From Streptomyces abyssomicinicus (lineage in GTDB: Bacteria > Actinomycetota > Actinomycetes > Streptomycetales > Streptomycetaceae): 64,000 nucleotides of DNA. The notes below the pieces were generated by a model. The model was not told where the DNA came from, did not search any database, and saw nothing but the letters and a program-made list of their open reading frames with translations. The DNA is taken from positions 124,001-188,000 of the forward strand of contig NZ_BBZI01000010.1 of NCBI RefSeq assembly GCF_008974245.1, written 5' to 3'. Numbering within the stretch: position 1 is the stretch's first letter; every line of letters begins with the position of its first letter. This document shows, one piece after another, positions 23,405-31,315 of the stretch. A program made the translations under genes and the position numbers.

Positions 23405-24772
23405 GTGACACGACCCAGGATCCTGGTGGTGGGCGCGGGCTTCGCGGGAGTGGAGTGCGTCCGCCGCCTCGAGAGGAAACTCGGGCCCGACGAGGCGGAC
23501 GTGACCCTGGTGGCGCCCTTCTCCTACCAGCTCTACCTGCCGCTGCTTCCCCAGGTGGCCTCCGGAGTGCTGACCCCCCAGTCGATCGCGGTGTCGCTGC
23601 GGCGCAGCAGCCGCTACCGCACCCGCATCATCCCCGGCGGCGCCATCGGAGTCGACAGCAAGGCGAAGGTCTGCGTCATCCGTACGGTCACCGACGAGCT
23701 GATCGACGAGCCGTACGACATCCTGGTGCTCACCCCCGGCAGCGTCACCCGCACCTTCGACATCCCCGGGCTGACCGACAACGCCCGGGGCATGAAGACG
23801 CTCGCCGAGGCCGCCTACGTCCGCGACCACGTCATCCAGCAGCTCGATCTCGCCGACGCCAGCCAGGACCCGGCGGAGCGGGCCGCCCGGCTCCAGTTCG
23901 TCGTCGTGGGCGGCGGATACGCGGGCACCGAGACCGCCGCCTGCCTGCAGCGGCTCACCCACAACGCGGTCAAGCGCTACCCGCGGCTGGACCCCGGCCT
24001 GATCAAGTGGCACCTGATCGACATCGCTCCGAGGCTGATGCCCGAGCTGGGCGAGAAGCTCGGCGAGACCGCGCTGGGCATCCTGCGCAGGCGCGGCATC
24101 GAGGTCTCCCTCGGCGTATCGGTGGCCAAGGCGGCGCCCACCGAGGTCACGTTCACCGACGGTCGCGTGGTCCCCAGCCACACCCTGATCTGGACCGCCG
24201 GCGTGGCCGCCAGCCCGCTGATGGCCACCCTCGGCTGCGAGACCTCCCGGGGACGGATGGTCGTCGACGCGGAGATGAAGGCGCCCGGCTGCCCGGAGGT
24301 CTTCGCCCTGGGCGACGCCGCCGCCGTGCCGGACCTCGCCAAGGGCGACGAGGGCGCGGTCTGCCCGCCCACCGCCCAGCACGCCATGCGGCAGGGCAAG
24401 GTCGTCGCCGACAACGTCATCGCCAGGATCCGCAACCAGCCGCTGCGGCCCTACGTCCACAAGGACCTCGGCCTGGTCGTCGACCTGGGCGGCCTCGACG
24501 CGGTCTCCAAGCCGCTCGGCGTCGAGCTGAAGGGCCTGCCCGCCCTGGCCGTCGCCCGCGGCTACCACTGGATGGCGCTGCGCACCGGCGTCGCCAAGGC
24601 CCGGGTGGCGACCAACTGGGCGCTCAACGCGGTGGCCGGCGACGACTTCGTGCGCACCGGCTTCCAGGCGCGCAAGCCCGCCACCCTGAAGGACTTCGAG
24701 TACACCGACGCCTACCTGTCGCCGGAGCAGATCCGGGAGCGCGTCGAGCGTCACAAGCTGCGCGAGGCGTGA
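23405..24772 (+). CDS. Type II NADH dehydrogenase (NDH-2 family, FAD/NAD(P)-binding)
   Basis: A 455-residue peripheral membrane flavoprotein that moves electrons from NADH to quinone without pumping protons. The FAD fold is ILVVGAGFAGVECVRRL. The NADH fold is FVVVGGGYAGTETAACLQ at about residue 155. The second FAD site is VFALGDAAAVPD, and AQHAMRQGKVVADN is typical of the family. Two GTG starts are possible: 23396 (AGGAG ten bases upstream) and 23405 (GAAAGG eight bases upstream). I use the latter. Its stop overlaps the GTG of the FUSC gene (GTGA). Confidence 0.87.
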   Translation: MTRPRILVVGAGFAGVECVRRLERKLGPDEADVTLVAPFSYQLYLPLLPQVASGVLTPQSIAVSLRRSSRYRTRIIPGGAIGVDSKAKVCVIRTVTDELIDEPYDILVLTPGSVTRTFDIPGLTDNARGMKTLAEAAYVRDHVIQQLDLADASQDPAERAARLQFVVVGGGYAGTETAACLQRLTHNAVKRYPRLDPGLIKWHLIDIAPRLMPELGEKLGETALGILRRRGIEVSLGVSVAKAAPTEVTFTDGRVVPSHTLIWTAGVAASPLMATLGCETSRGRMVVDAEMKAPGCPEVFALGDAAAVPDLAKGDEGAVCPPTAQHAMRQGKVVADNVIARIRNQPLRPYVHKDLGLVVDLGGLDAVSKPLGVELKGLPALAVARGYHWMALRTGVAKARVATNWALNAVAGDDFVRTGFQARKPATLKDFEYTDAYLSPEQIRERVERHKLREA

Positions 24773-27048
24773 CGGGGGCGGCACGGGCGCGAGCGGGCTG
24801 GGCGGCCTTCCGCGACCGGGTCGCCGCGTCCGACCCGGGACTGCTGCGGCTGACGGCGGGGCTGCGCACGGTCAGCTCGCTCGCCCTCACCCTGGGCGTG
24901 GTCGGCGTGTTCGGCGCCCAGGTGGAGCAACTGGTCGCCGGCGCGATGGCCGCCATGGTGGCCACCTTCGCGGTCCGCGAGAAGGAGTGGCGGGGGCAGG
25001 CCCTGAGCCTGACGGCGGGCCTGCCCGTCGCCTGGCTGGCGCTGACCCTGGGGACCCTGCTCAGCGGGACCTTCGTCGGTGTGGCCGTCTTCGTCGTGCT
25101 GATCTTCGGCGCGGTCTACTGCCGCCGCTTCGGCGACCGGGGCTTCGCCCTCGGCATGATCGCCTTCCAGTCGTACTTCCTCTCCCAGTTCCTGGGCGTC
25201 GGCACCGACGGCCTGGTCGGCCTGTACTGGCCCGTCGGCGCCGGCTTCGCCTGCAGCGCGCTGATCCGGTTCGGCGTCGTCCAGGCCGGTCCGGAACAGG
25301 TCCTCGGACGGCTCCGTGCCGCGTTCCGGGCCCGCTTCGCCCAGCTGGTGAGCGCCCAGATCGACCTGCTGGACGCCGGACCCGACCAGATCGAGAAGGC
25401 CCTCGACCACGTCCGCGGCCGCACCGCCCGGCTCCACGAGACGGCCATGATGATCCAGGGCCGGCTCACCGAGGGAACCCCCGACGACCGGGCCGCCTCC
25501 CTCGTGCAGCGCCGCATCGCGGACGCCGAGATCGCCGCCGAACGGCTCGGCCTGCTCATCCTCACCGCGCGCAGCGCCGAACGCGCCGACACCCTCACCC
25601 TGCACCTGCCGGGCGCCGTCCTGCCGGAGAGCGGCCTGCAGCCCGTCCGCGACCGCGCGGTCGAAGCCCTCCACCGCGACCTGCGGGCCCTGCGCACCCT
25701 GGTGCTGCGCTCCACCGGAGAGCACCGGAGCACCGGGCTCAACCAGGTGCGCAACCGCCTCCTCGGCTACCGCGACGACGACAAACTCCCCGCCCAGGCG
25801 TCCGCCGCCGTCCGCGACGTCTTCCGGGGCGTCGGCGAGGCGGCCCGCGCCGTGATGGGACTGCGGATCGCGCTGGGCGGGAGTCCCGCCGACGAGACCG
25901 ACGACAGCCCGGAGACCGCCCGCTCCCGTGAGGAGATCGAGGCTGAGGACGCCGCCATCGCCGGCGCCGAGACCGTGGAGGACGAGCGGGAAGCGGAACG
26001 GACCGGCCTCGACCGCCCCACCACCCGGACCGCCGTCCAGGTCACCGTCGGCTCGGTCCTCGCCATCGCCGGCGGCGACCTGCTCTCACAGGAACGCTGG
26101 TACTGGGCCGTCCTCGCCTGCTGGATCGTCTTCGTCAACACCAGCTCCACGGGCGAGATCCTGGTCAAGGCGTACCGCCGTCTGCTGGGCACCATGCTCG
26201 GCGTCGTGGCCGGCATCGTGCTGGCCGGCCTGGTGGGGCAGCGGGTGGAGCTCGCCTTCGCCCTGGTGCTGGTCCTGGTCTTCCTCACGCACTACCTGGC
26301 GCGCCTGTCCTACACGCTGATGTCGTTCTTCGTCACGGCGATGCTCGGGCTGCTGTACACGCTGCTCAACACCTACAGCTTCGACGTGCTGGTGCTGCGC
26401 CTGGGGGAGACCGCGCTGGGGGCCGCCTGCGGACTGGCCGCCGCGGTCCTGATCCTGCCGGTGCGCACCGCGCGCCGCACCGACGAACTCCTGGTGACGG
26501 TGCTGGAGCGGCTCGCCGACGTGACCCGGTCCGCCGTCCACCAGCTCAGCGGCGGGCCCCCGGCCGACCTGCTGGACCAGGCCCGCGAGCTCGACGAGGC
26601 GCTGGGCGACCTGCGCTCGTCGACCCAGCCGCTCACCCACCCGATCACCCCGATGCGGGGCCGGCGGAACACCGCCCGGTACGTGGTGGCCCAGCTGGAG
26701 ACCTGCGCCTACCATGCGCGGTCGCTGGCGGCGACGGCCGAGCTGCTGCCGAGCCAGACGGCCATCGCGGCGGACCCGAGGCTGGCCGGGGCGGGGGAGC
26801 GGATCGTGCGCAACATCGAGACGATCGCCGCGCACGTCGAGGAACGCAAGGACGCGGGCGAGCTGGAGTCCGGCGCCAGCATCGCCTCGCTGCTCGAGCC
26901 GGGCTCCTACGCCTCCCCGCGCTACGGCCGCGTCACCGACCGGGTGCTGCGGCACCTCGGGCGGCTGGACGACGCCGTCACCGGCCTCGCGCGCCCGTTG
27001 CAGGTCCCCCTGCGGTCCCGGGCGAGGCAGGACCACAAGACGGCGTGA
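24769..27048 (+). CDS. FUSC family membrane protein, putative aromatic acid exporter
   Basis: A 759-residue protein with the FUSC/AaeB layout: an N-terminal block of about five to six membrane helices (residues 28-165), a long cytoplasmic helical region (about 170-420, including an acidic stretch), a second block of six helices (425-580, starting VGSVLAIAGGDLLSQERWYW) and a second helical tail. Relatives export aromatic carboxylic acids. The GTG start sits in a GTGA overlap with the NDH-2 gene, so translation is coupled. A perfect hairpin at 27108 ends the operon. Confidence 0.82.
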   Translation: MTGAARARAGWAAFRDRVAASDPGLLRLTAGLRTVSSLALTLGVVGVFGAQVEQLVAGAMAAMVATFAVREKEWRGQALSLTAGLPVAWLALTLGTLLSGTFVGVAVFVVLIFGAVYCRRFGDRGFALGMIAFQSYFLSQFLGVGTDGLVGLYWPVGAGFACSALIRFGVVQAGPEQVLGRLRAAFRARFAQLVSAQIDLLDAGPDQIEKALDHVRGRTARLHETAMMIQGRLTEGTPDDRAASLVQRRIADAEIAAERLGLLILTARSAERADTLTLHLPGAVLPESGLQPVRDRAVEALHRDLRALRTLVLRSTGEHRSTGLNQVRNRLLGYRDDDKLPAQASAAVRDVFRGVGEAARAVMGLRIALGGSPADETDDSPETARSREEIEAEDAAIAGAETVEDEREAERTGLDRPTTRTAVQVTVGSVLAIAGGDLLSQERWYWAVLACWIVFVNTSSTGEILVKAYRRLLGTMLGVVAGIVLAGLVGQRVELAFALVLVLVFLTHYLARLSYTLMSFFVTAMLGLLYTLLNTYSFDVLVLRLGETALGAACGLAAAVLILPVRTARRTDELLVTVLERLADVTRSAVHQLSGGPPADLLDQARELDEALGDLRSSTQPLTHPITPMRGRRNTARYVVAQLETCAYHARSLAATAELLPSQTAIAADPRLAGAGERIVRNIETIAAHVEERKDAGELESGASIASLLEPGSYASPRYGRVTDRVLRHLGRLDDAVTGLARPLQVPLRSRARQDHKTA

Positions 27049-27107
27049 GGCACCGGGACCCGGTCCGCGGGGGCGGCACGCAACGGGGCCCCGGCGGTTG
27101 CACGCAA

Positions 27108-27136
27108 CCGGGCCCCGGCGTGCGGCCGGGGCCCGG
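27108..27136. terminator. Hairpin terminator, 11-bp perfect stem
   Basis: CCGGGCCCCGG (27108-27118) pairs with 27126-27136 around a seven-base loop. A partial copy of the left arm lies just upstream. It is shared by the convergent FUSC and 27154 genes. Confidence 0.75.
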
Positions 27137-27153
27137 TGCGGTGGTCACGCCGC

Positions 27154-27585
27154 TCAGAAGTCGGTGGGCAGGTCGCTCACCTCGGCGATGCCGCGCAGCT
27201 CCTCGTCCTCGCGCCGACGGCGCAACAGGGAGTCCGCGATCTCGCGGCGGCGGTCCGGGTCGGCGGCGCTGGCCGCATCGGTGACGACCCGGATGGGACC
27301 GGTGTCCTCGTAGTCGAGTTCGATCAGGACGTTGTCGAGACGGCCGGTGACCGCTGCCGCGATCACCAGGGCGGCCTCGTCGCGGATCTCCTGCGGCACC
27401 GGGCCCTCGTCGGGGCAGTCGCCGTCCGGGCCGAGATCGGCCAGGTCGACGTCCTCACCGAGCGCCCGCAGCGCGGGCCGGACCAGACGGAGCAGGAGGT
27501 CGTATTCCTCGGGACTCAGGCGGAGACGCAGCAGGTCGAGGTAGAGCTCGACCGGTTCGCCGTCCGGCAGATGCGGTTCGCTCAT
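27154..27585 (-). CDS. Hypothetical acidic protein, 143 aa
   Basis: A 143-residue soluble, strongly acidic protein that I do not recognise. Helices are predicted at VELYLDLLRLRLSPEEYDLLLRL and PQEIRDEAALVIAAAVTGRL. A strand follows at NVLIELDYEDTGPIRVVTD. The C-terminal helix is basic (RRREIADSLLRRRREDEELRG). The codon pattern is fully Streptomyces-like. It is divergent from the small-RNA candidate at 27671. Confidence 0.6.
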   Translation of the reverse strand: MSEPHLPDGEPVELYLDLLRLRLSPEEYDLLLRLVRPALRALGEDVDLADLGPDGDCPDEGPVPQEIRDEAALVIAAAVTGRLDNVLIELDYEDTGPIRVVTDAASAADPDRRREIADSLLRRRREDEELRGIAEVSDLPTDF

Positions 27586-27658
27586 CGGCCCCGGGTTCCC
27601 CGAGTGCGACGGCGATCACATCTCGGCGGCGGATTCGCCCGAAGGGGTCAAGGTGGTT

Positions 27659-27664
27659 TAAGCT
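27659..27664 (+). promoter_or_regulatory. -10 element (TAAGCT) of the small-RNA candidate
   Basis: TAAGCT lies seven bases before the first hairpin of the small-RNA candidate, exactly where a -10 would be for a transcript starting near 27671. The -35 region is weak (around 27634-27640). Confidence 0.4.
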
Positions 27665-27670
27665 TCATAC

Positions 27671-27743
27671 ATACGACGCGTACTCGTCGTACCCTGTGCG
27701 GCCCCGACCGGTCTCCCCCGTCCGGTCGGGGTCTTTTTCTCTT
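27671..27743 (+). ncRNA. Candidate small RNA, two hairpins and intrinsic terminator
   Basis: The stretch has a 7-bp perfect hairpin (TACGACG 27672-27678 with 27685-27691). A short single-stranded linker follows, then a 10-bp terminator hairpin with a C-rich loop (27702-27731) and TCTTTTTCTCTT. A -10-like TAAGCT sits at the right distance before the first hairpin. No open reading frame explains it, and the next gene starts 190 bases later. It looks like a self-contained 70-nt transcript, or a terminated leader. The loop has five C residues, but the first hairpin lacks the C-rich loop expected for a 6C RNA, so I do not assign that family. Confidence 0.5.
27700..27743 (+). terminator. Rho-independent terminator with T-run
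   Basis: GGCCCCGACCGG pairs with CCGGTCGGGGTC (one G-U pair), followed by TTTTTCTCTT. A hairpin with a real T-run is rare in this GC-rich genome. The reverse strand has no T-run, so it works for rightward transcription. Confidence 0.85.
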
Positions 27744-27934
27744 CCACGCCCCGCGCGGTCCTGCTCCACGACGCCCGCGGCTCGCCCGGCGTCGCCCCTT
27801 CCCCGGTTTCCCCGGGCCTTCACCAGCTTTGCCGACCCTTCACCCGTTCGAAGTGCTCTCCTCGGGGGGACCCGCTGACAATGGAGGGGTGGGGGAGGGG
27901 TGTCCGTGTCCGCCCGGCCGGCAGGAGCGCCGTG

Positions 27935-28381
27935 ATGACCAAGCCGATCAAGTTGCTGACCGCGCTGACTCCGGAACGCAGGGAACGGCTGATGACCCTG
28001 GCGCGCGAGGTCTCGTTCCCCGAGGACGCCCCGATCTTCGAGGAGGGCGGGGTCGCCGACCGCTTCTGGGTGGTGCGTTCCGGGCGTGTCGACCTGTACC
28101 AGCAGGTCACGCAGTTGCGCCGGGTGACGGTGGCGAGCCTCGGGGCGGGGGACCTGCTGGGGTGGTCCTGGCTGTTCCCGCCCCACGAGTGGGACTTCGG
28201 GGCGGTGGCCTTCAGCCCGGTCCGCGCCTACGAGTTCGAGGCGGCCTCCGTGCTGGAGCTCTCCGAGGAGGACGTGGGCCTCGGTCTCTCCCTGATGCGG
28301 ATCGTCGCCGAGATCCTCGCCTTCCGTCTCGAATCAACCCGTGGCCAGCTCCTCGAGTCCTTCCAGCACGCCCGCCACTGA
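27935..28381 (+). CDS. Cyclic nucleotide-binding domain protein (Crp-like sensor domain without HTH)
   Basis: A 148-residue protein made of one cNMP-binding beta-barrel. It has a helical N-terminus LLTALTPERRERLMTLAREVSFPEDAPIFEEGG, then RFWVVRSGRVDLYQQV and SLGAGDLLGWSWLFPPHEWDFGAVA in place of the usual phosphate-binding cassette, and the C-helix. No helix-turn-helix follows, unlike Crp. Conserved Arg and Glu of the cAMP pocket are not obvious, so the ligand may differ. AGGAG seven bases before the ATG at 27935 supports this start over the GTG at 27932. Confidence 0.8.
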   Translation: MTKPIKLLTALTPERRERLMTLAREVSFPEDAPIFEEGGVADRFWVVRSGRVDLYQQVTQLRRVTVASLGAGDLLGWSWLFPPHEWDFGAVAFSPVRAYEFEAASVLELSEEDVGLGLSLMRIVAEILAFRLESTRGQLLESFQHARH

Positions 28382-28387
28382 CCCCGT

Positions 28388-28457
28388 GACGCCGCCGCCG
28401 GAGGCCCGCCCGCGCGGGCGGCGGGTCCCGGCGGGCTCCGGGCCGCCCGGCGGCGTC
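28388..28457. terminator. Large imperfect hairpin between convergent genes
   Basis: GACGCCGCCG (28388-28397) pairs with 28448-28457 and encloses further GC-rich pairings. It overlaps the stop codon of the MFS gene and can end both transcripts. Confidence 0.5.
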
Positions 28458-29832
28458 AGACGCGGTAACGGCGCAGCGCAGGCGTGACCACGGCGAGTCC
28501 CAGCGTCAGAAGGACCACGAGCGCCCCGCCCCCCACGACGGCCCACCGGGTCCCGGCCCCGGCCGCCGCCGTGCCGTGCAGGACGTCCGCGAGCCGGGGC
28601 CCGCCGGCCACGACCACCGTGAAGACCCCCTGCATCCGCCCGCGCATCTCGTCCGTCGCGGCCGACAGCAGGATCGCCCCCCGGAAGACCATGGACACCA
28701 TGTCCGCGACCCCGCCCGCCGCGAGGCAGGCGACGGCCACCCAGAGATTGGAGGTGAGCCCGAAACCGATCACGGCGAGGCCCCAGCCCACGACCGAGCC
28801 GATCACCATCCACCCGTGCCGCCGCGCGCGTGAGAACGTGCCGGAGAACAGGCCGCCGATCACCGCCCCGACCGGGATCGCGGCGAACAGCAGCCCCAGG
28901 GCGTAGTCCGGGCCGTAGGACCCGAAGGTCTCCTGCGCCATCTGCGGGAACAGTGCCCGCGGCATGCCGAAGACCATGGCGATGATGTCGGCGACGAAGG
29001 ACAGCAGCAGCACCTGCTGCATGCCGATGTACCGGAAACCGTCCACGACCTCCCGCACCCCGGCCCGCCGGGGCGCCCGCCCGTTGGCCGGCGGAGGCAG
29101 GGCCGGAAGCCGCCACACCGCCCACACCGTCGCACACAGCGCCAGCGCGTCGATCAGGTACAGCTCGGGCAGGCCGACGACGGGTATCAGCGCCCCCGCC
29201 ATCAGGGGCCCGGCGATGAGGCCCGTCTGCATCACCGTGGAGCCCAGCGCGTTGGCCGCCGGCAGTTCCGCGGCGGGCACCAGCCGGGCGATGGAGGCGG
29301 TCCGCGCCGGCGCGTTCAGCCCGAAGAAGGCCTGCTGGAGGGCGAGCAGCACCATCAGCACGGCGACCGAACCCAGCCCGGCCGCGGCCTGGGCCCAGAA
29401 CAGCACAGAGGTGACAGCGATGCCGGCGTTGGTGACCAGCAGCAGCTTGCGCCGGTCCACGCTGTCGGCGACCGCGCCGCCCCACAGCGCGAAGACCACC
29501 ATCGGCACCAGTCCGGCCAGGCTGGCGTACCCGACCCAGGCGGACGAGCCGGTGATGTCGTAGATCTGCTTGGGGACCGCCACGGCGGTGAGCTGACTGC
29601 CCACCGAGGTCACGATCGTGGACGACCACAGCCTTCGGTAGGCGGGCCGGCGCAGCGGGCGGGTGTCCATGGCGAACCGGCGCCACCCGCGGTCCGCGGC
29701 GGCCGGCGCCGGGTGCTCACCCGGTGGTTCGGCGGCCGCCCGCTTCGTCCCCTCCGCCGGCGGCGCCCCGTCCGCCAGGGTGCTGTCCGCTTCGTCGCGA
29801 TCCTCGACGCCGCTTCGACTGCTCGTGTCCAC
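28456..29832 (-). CDS. MFS transporter (MFS_3/EntS-like exporter)
   Basis: A 458-residue membrane exporter with a 55-residue disordered, Ala/Pro-rich N-terminal tail and then about twelve helices. The MFS_3 marks are RPAYRRLWSSTIVTSVGSQLTAVAVP at the first helix, the loop GGAVADSVDRRKLLLVTN and LNAPARTASIARLVP. The mid-loop at about residue 255 is Pro/Arg rich. Relatives export siderophores or macrolides, but the substrate here is unknown. GTG start at 29832. Upstream lies the terminator of the sigma factor gene on the same strand. Confidence 0.85.
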   Translation of the reverse strand: MDTSSRSGVEDRDEADSTLADGAPPAEGTKRAAAEPPGEHPAPAAADRGWRRFAMDTRPLRRPAYRRLWSSTIVTSVGSQLTAVAVPKQIYDITGSSAWVGYASLAGLVPMVVFALWGGAVADSVDRRKLLLVTNAGIAVTSVLFWAQAAAGLGSVAVLMVLLALQQAFFGLNAPARTASIARLVPAAELPAANALGSTVMQTGLIAGPLMAGALIPVVGLPELYLIDALALCATVWAVWRLPALPPPANGRAPRRAGVREVVDGFRYIGMQQVLLLSFVADIIAMVFGMPRALFPQMAQETFGSYGPDYALGLLFAAIPVGAVIGGLFSGTFSRARRHGWMVIGSVVGWGLAVIGFGLTSNLWVAVACLAAGGVADMVSMVFRGAILLSAATDEMRGRMQGVFTVVVAGGPRLADVLHGTAAAGAGTRWAVVGGGALVVLLTLGLAVVTPALRRYRV

Positions 29833-29884
29833 GTACTACCGCGCACTCTCTCGATGCTTCGTACAACTATCGGTACGACGCAAT

Positions 29885-29934
29885 CCTGCCTCATCCGCGG
29901 ACCGCTGCGTACGCCGGTCCGCGGATGAGGCAGG
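29885..29934. terminator. 19-bp perfect inverted repeat after the sigma factor gene
   Basis: CCTGCCTCATCCGCGGACC at 29885-29903 is the exact reverse complement of 29916-29934, with a 12-base loop. It begins 26 bases after the stop of the leftward sigma gene and before the next leftward gene, so it is most likely that gene's terminator. Confidence 0.7.
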
Positions 29935-29960
29935 TGAGGGGAGAGCCGTGCGGTGGGGGC

Positions 29961-30845
29961 TCAGGCCACCGAGGGGTCGAGCAGGCCCTTGCGGAGCTTC
30001 TTGATGATCCGGCTCAGCAGCCGGGAGACGTGCATCTGCGAGATGCCCAGCTCCTCGCCGATCTGCGCCTGGGTGCGCTCCTCGACGAAGCGCATGTGGA
30101 TGATCTGGCGGTCGCGCTCGTCCAGCTCGGCGATGAGCGGGGCGAGCGAGTGGAAGTCCTCCACCAGCTCCAGCGAGGCGTCCTCGGCGCCGATGAAGTC
30201 GGCCAGCACCGCCTCGCCGTCGTTGCCGCCGTCGCGGGTGAGCGCGGCGTCCAGGGAGGAGGAGGTGTAGCAGTTGGACGCCTTCTGGGCCTCCACGACC
30301 TCGGACTCCGGGAGCGACATCAGCTCCGAGAGCTCCCGGGTGGTCGGGGTGCGGCCCAGCCGGCTGCGCAGTTCCTCGGTCGCCCGGGCCAGCTCCACAC
30401 GCGCCTCCTGCAGGCGGCGCGGGACATGGACGGCCCAGCTCGTGTCGCGGAAGAAGCGCTTGATCTCCCCCACGATGTAGGGGACCGCGAAGGAGGTGAA
30501 CTCGACCTCGCGGGTCAGCTCGAACCGGTCGATCGCCTTGATCAGGCCGATGGTGCCGACCTGGACGATGTCCTCCATCGAGTCGTCGCGGCCGCGGAAG
30601 CGGGACGCGGCGTACCGGACGAGCGACAGGTTCATCTCGATGAGCGTGTTCCTGGCGTACTGGTACTCCGGCGTGCCCTCCTCCAGCACGGCGAGGCGGT
30701 TCAGGAACTCACGCGACAGTTCCCGGGCGTCCCGGGGGGCCACGGCCGACGGGTCCTCGATGTACGGGAGTCCCGCGGTCGTCTCCTCGGTCCGGACCTC
30801 CCACTGCGCCGTGGTCGTTGCCTCTCCCGCGGTCACGGCTGCCAT
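29961..30845 (-). CDS. RNA polymerase sigma factor, SigB/SigF/SigG family
   Basis: A 294-residue group 3 sigma factor. Region 2 is LVRYAASRFRGRDDSMEDIVQVGTIGL plus the -10-binding KAIDRFE segment. The region that follows is FTSFAVPYIVGEIKRFFRD. Region 4 ends with the helix-turn-helix QAQIGEELGISQMHVSRLLSRI. These proteins drive stress and developmental genes and are usually held by RsbW-like anti-sigma factors, two of which are encoded nearby. The ATG at 30845 has a good AGAGAGGAA site. An in-frame, acidic 34-residue extension starting at a GTG (30947) is also possible. It is divergent from another SigB-type gene. Confidence 0.92.
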   Translation of the reverse strand: MAAVTAGEATTTAQWEVRTEETTAGLPYIEDPSAVAPRDARELSREFLNRLAVLEEGTPEYQYARNTLIEMNLSLVRYAASRFRGRDDSMEDIVQVGTIGLIKAIDRFELTREVEFTSFAVPYIVGEIKRFFRDTSWAVHVPRRLQEARVELARATEELRSRLGRTPTTRELSELMSLPESEVVEAQKASNCYTSSSLDAALTRDGGNDGEAVLADFIGAEDASLELVEDFHSLAPLIAELDERDRQIIHMRFVEERTQAQIGEELGISQMHVSRLLSRIIKKLRKGLLDPSVA

Positions 30846-31315
30846 GCTGTTCCTCTCTGATCGTCTGCAGTCTTCGAACACGCCGTACAGGTCGTCGTCG
30901 AACAGATCCTGGTACACGCCGTATTCGTCCTCGTAGCTGCGTGCCACCCCTGTGCTCGGTGACAACGCTCGCCTGCCCCGAGCTTCGCTTCCTACTCCAC
31001 CCGAAGGAAAACTTTTCTGTGAAGCGGATCTCATCAAGGGCTGACCAGCGCTTTCGCTCGAAGTGACCGCAAGTCGGCAGGGGGCCGACGCCGCGCGGGA
31101 GCCGCCCGCGTGCGCGGTGAGGTGGCGACAGTCACAATATTGGAGATCGAGGCGTTTGCCGTTCGACCCCTGGGGCAGGTGGGGTTTCGTGCTTCGGGCC
31201 GGATAAACGCGCCGCGGAACGGCGCCACCGCCCGGCATCCGAAACCTTCCCGGCGACCGTGGGCAGCGTTTCCGCGGCAGTTCCCTGACCCCCCACTGCT
31301 CAGGAGCTCAATCGC
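30846..31315. other. 470-base divergent regulatory region between two sigma factor genes
   Basis: No independent gene. The left third is the possible in-frame extension of the leftward sigma factor (30846-30947). The middle is AT-richer than the surroundings (around 30990-31040 and 31130-31150). The right part has a possible SigB-type promoter for the rightward gene at 31183-31206, and an AGGAG ribosome site at 31302-31306. Confidence 0.6.
31183..31206 (+). promoter_or_regulatory. Possible SigB-type promoter
   Basis: GGTT at 31183-31186, 14 bases, then GGATAA at 31201-31206, with one mismatch at the third position of the GGGTAN -10. The leader to the ATG at 31316 would be about 100 bases. 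It suggests autoregulation or a sigma cascade. Confidence 0.3.

Noticed and set aside
23296-27048. 1250-codon open frame starting before the NADH dehydrogenase
   Set aside because: The first 490 codons are an off-frame reading of the NDH-2 gene. The true FUSC gene starts at 24769.
27671-27743. 6C RNA family assignment
   Set aside because: Only one loop is C-rich (five C) and the first hairpin loop is not, while 6C RNAs have C-rich loops in both hairpins. Left as an unassigned small-RNA candidate.
31130-31200. tRNA-like TTCGAC segment
   Set aside because: No acceptor stem or anticodon arm can be formed. No tRNA was seen anywhere in the window.
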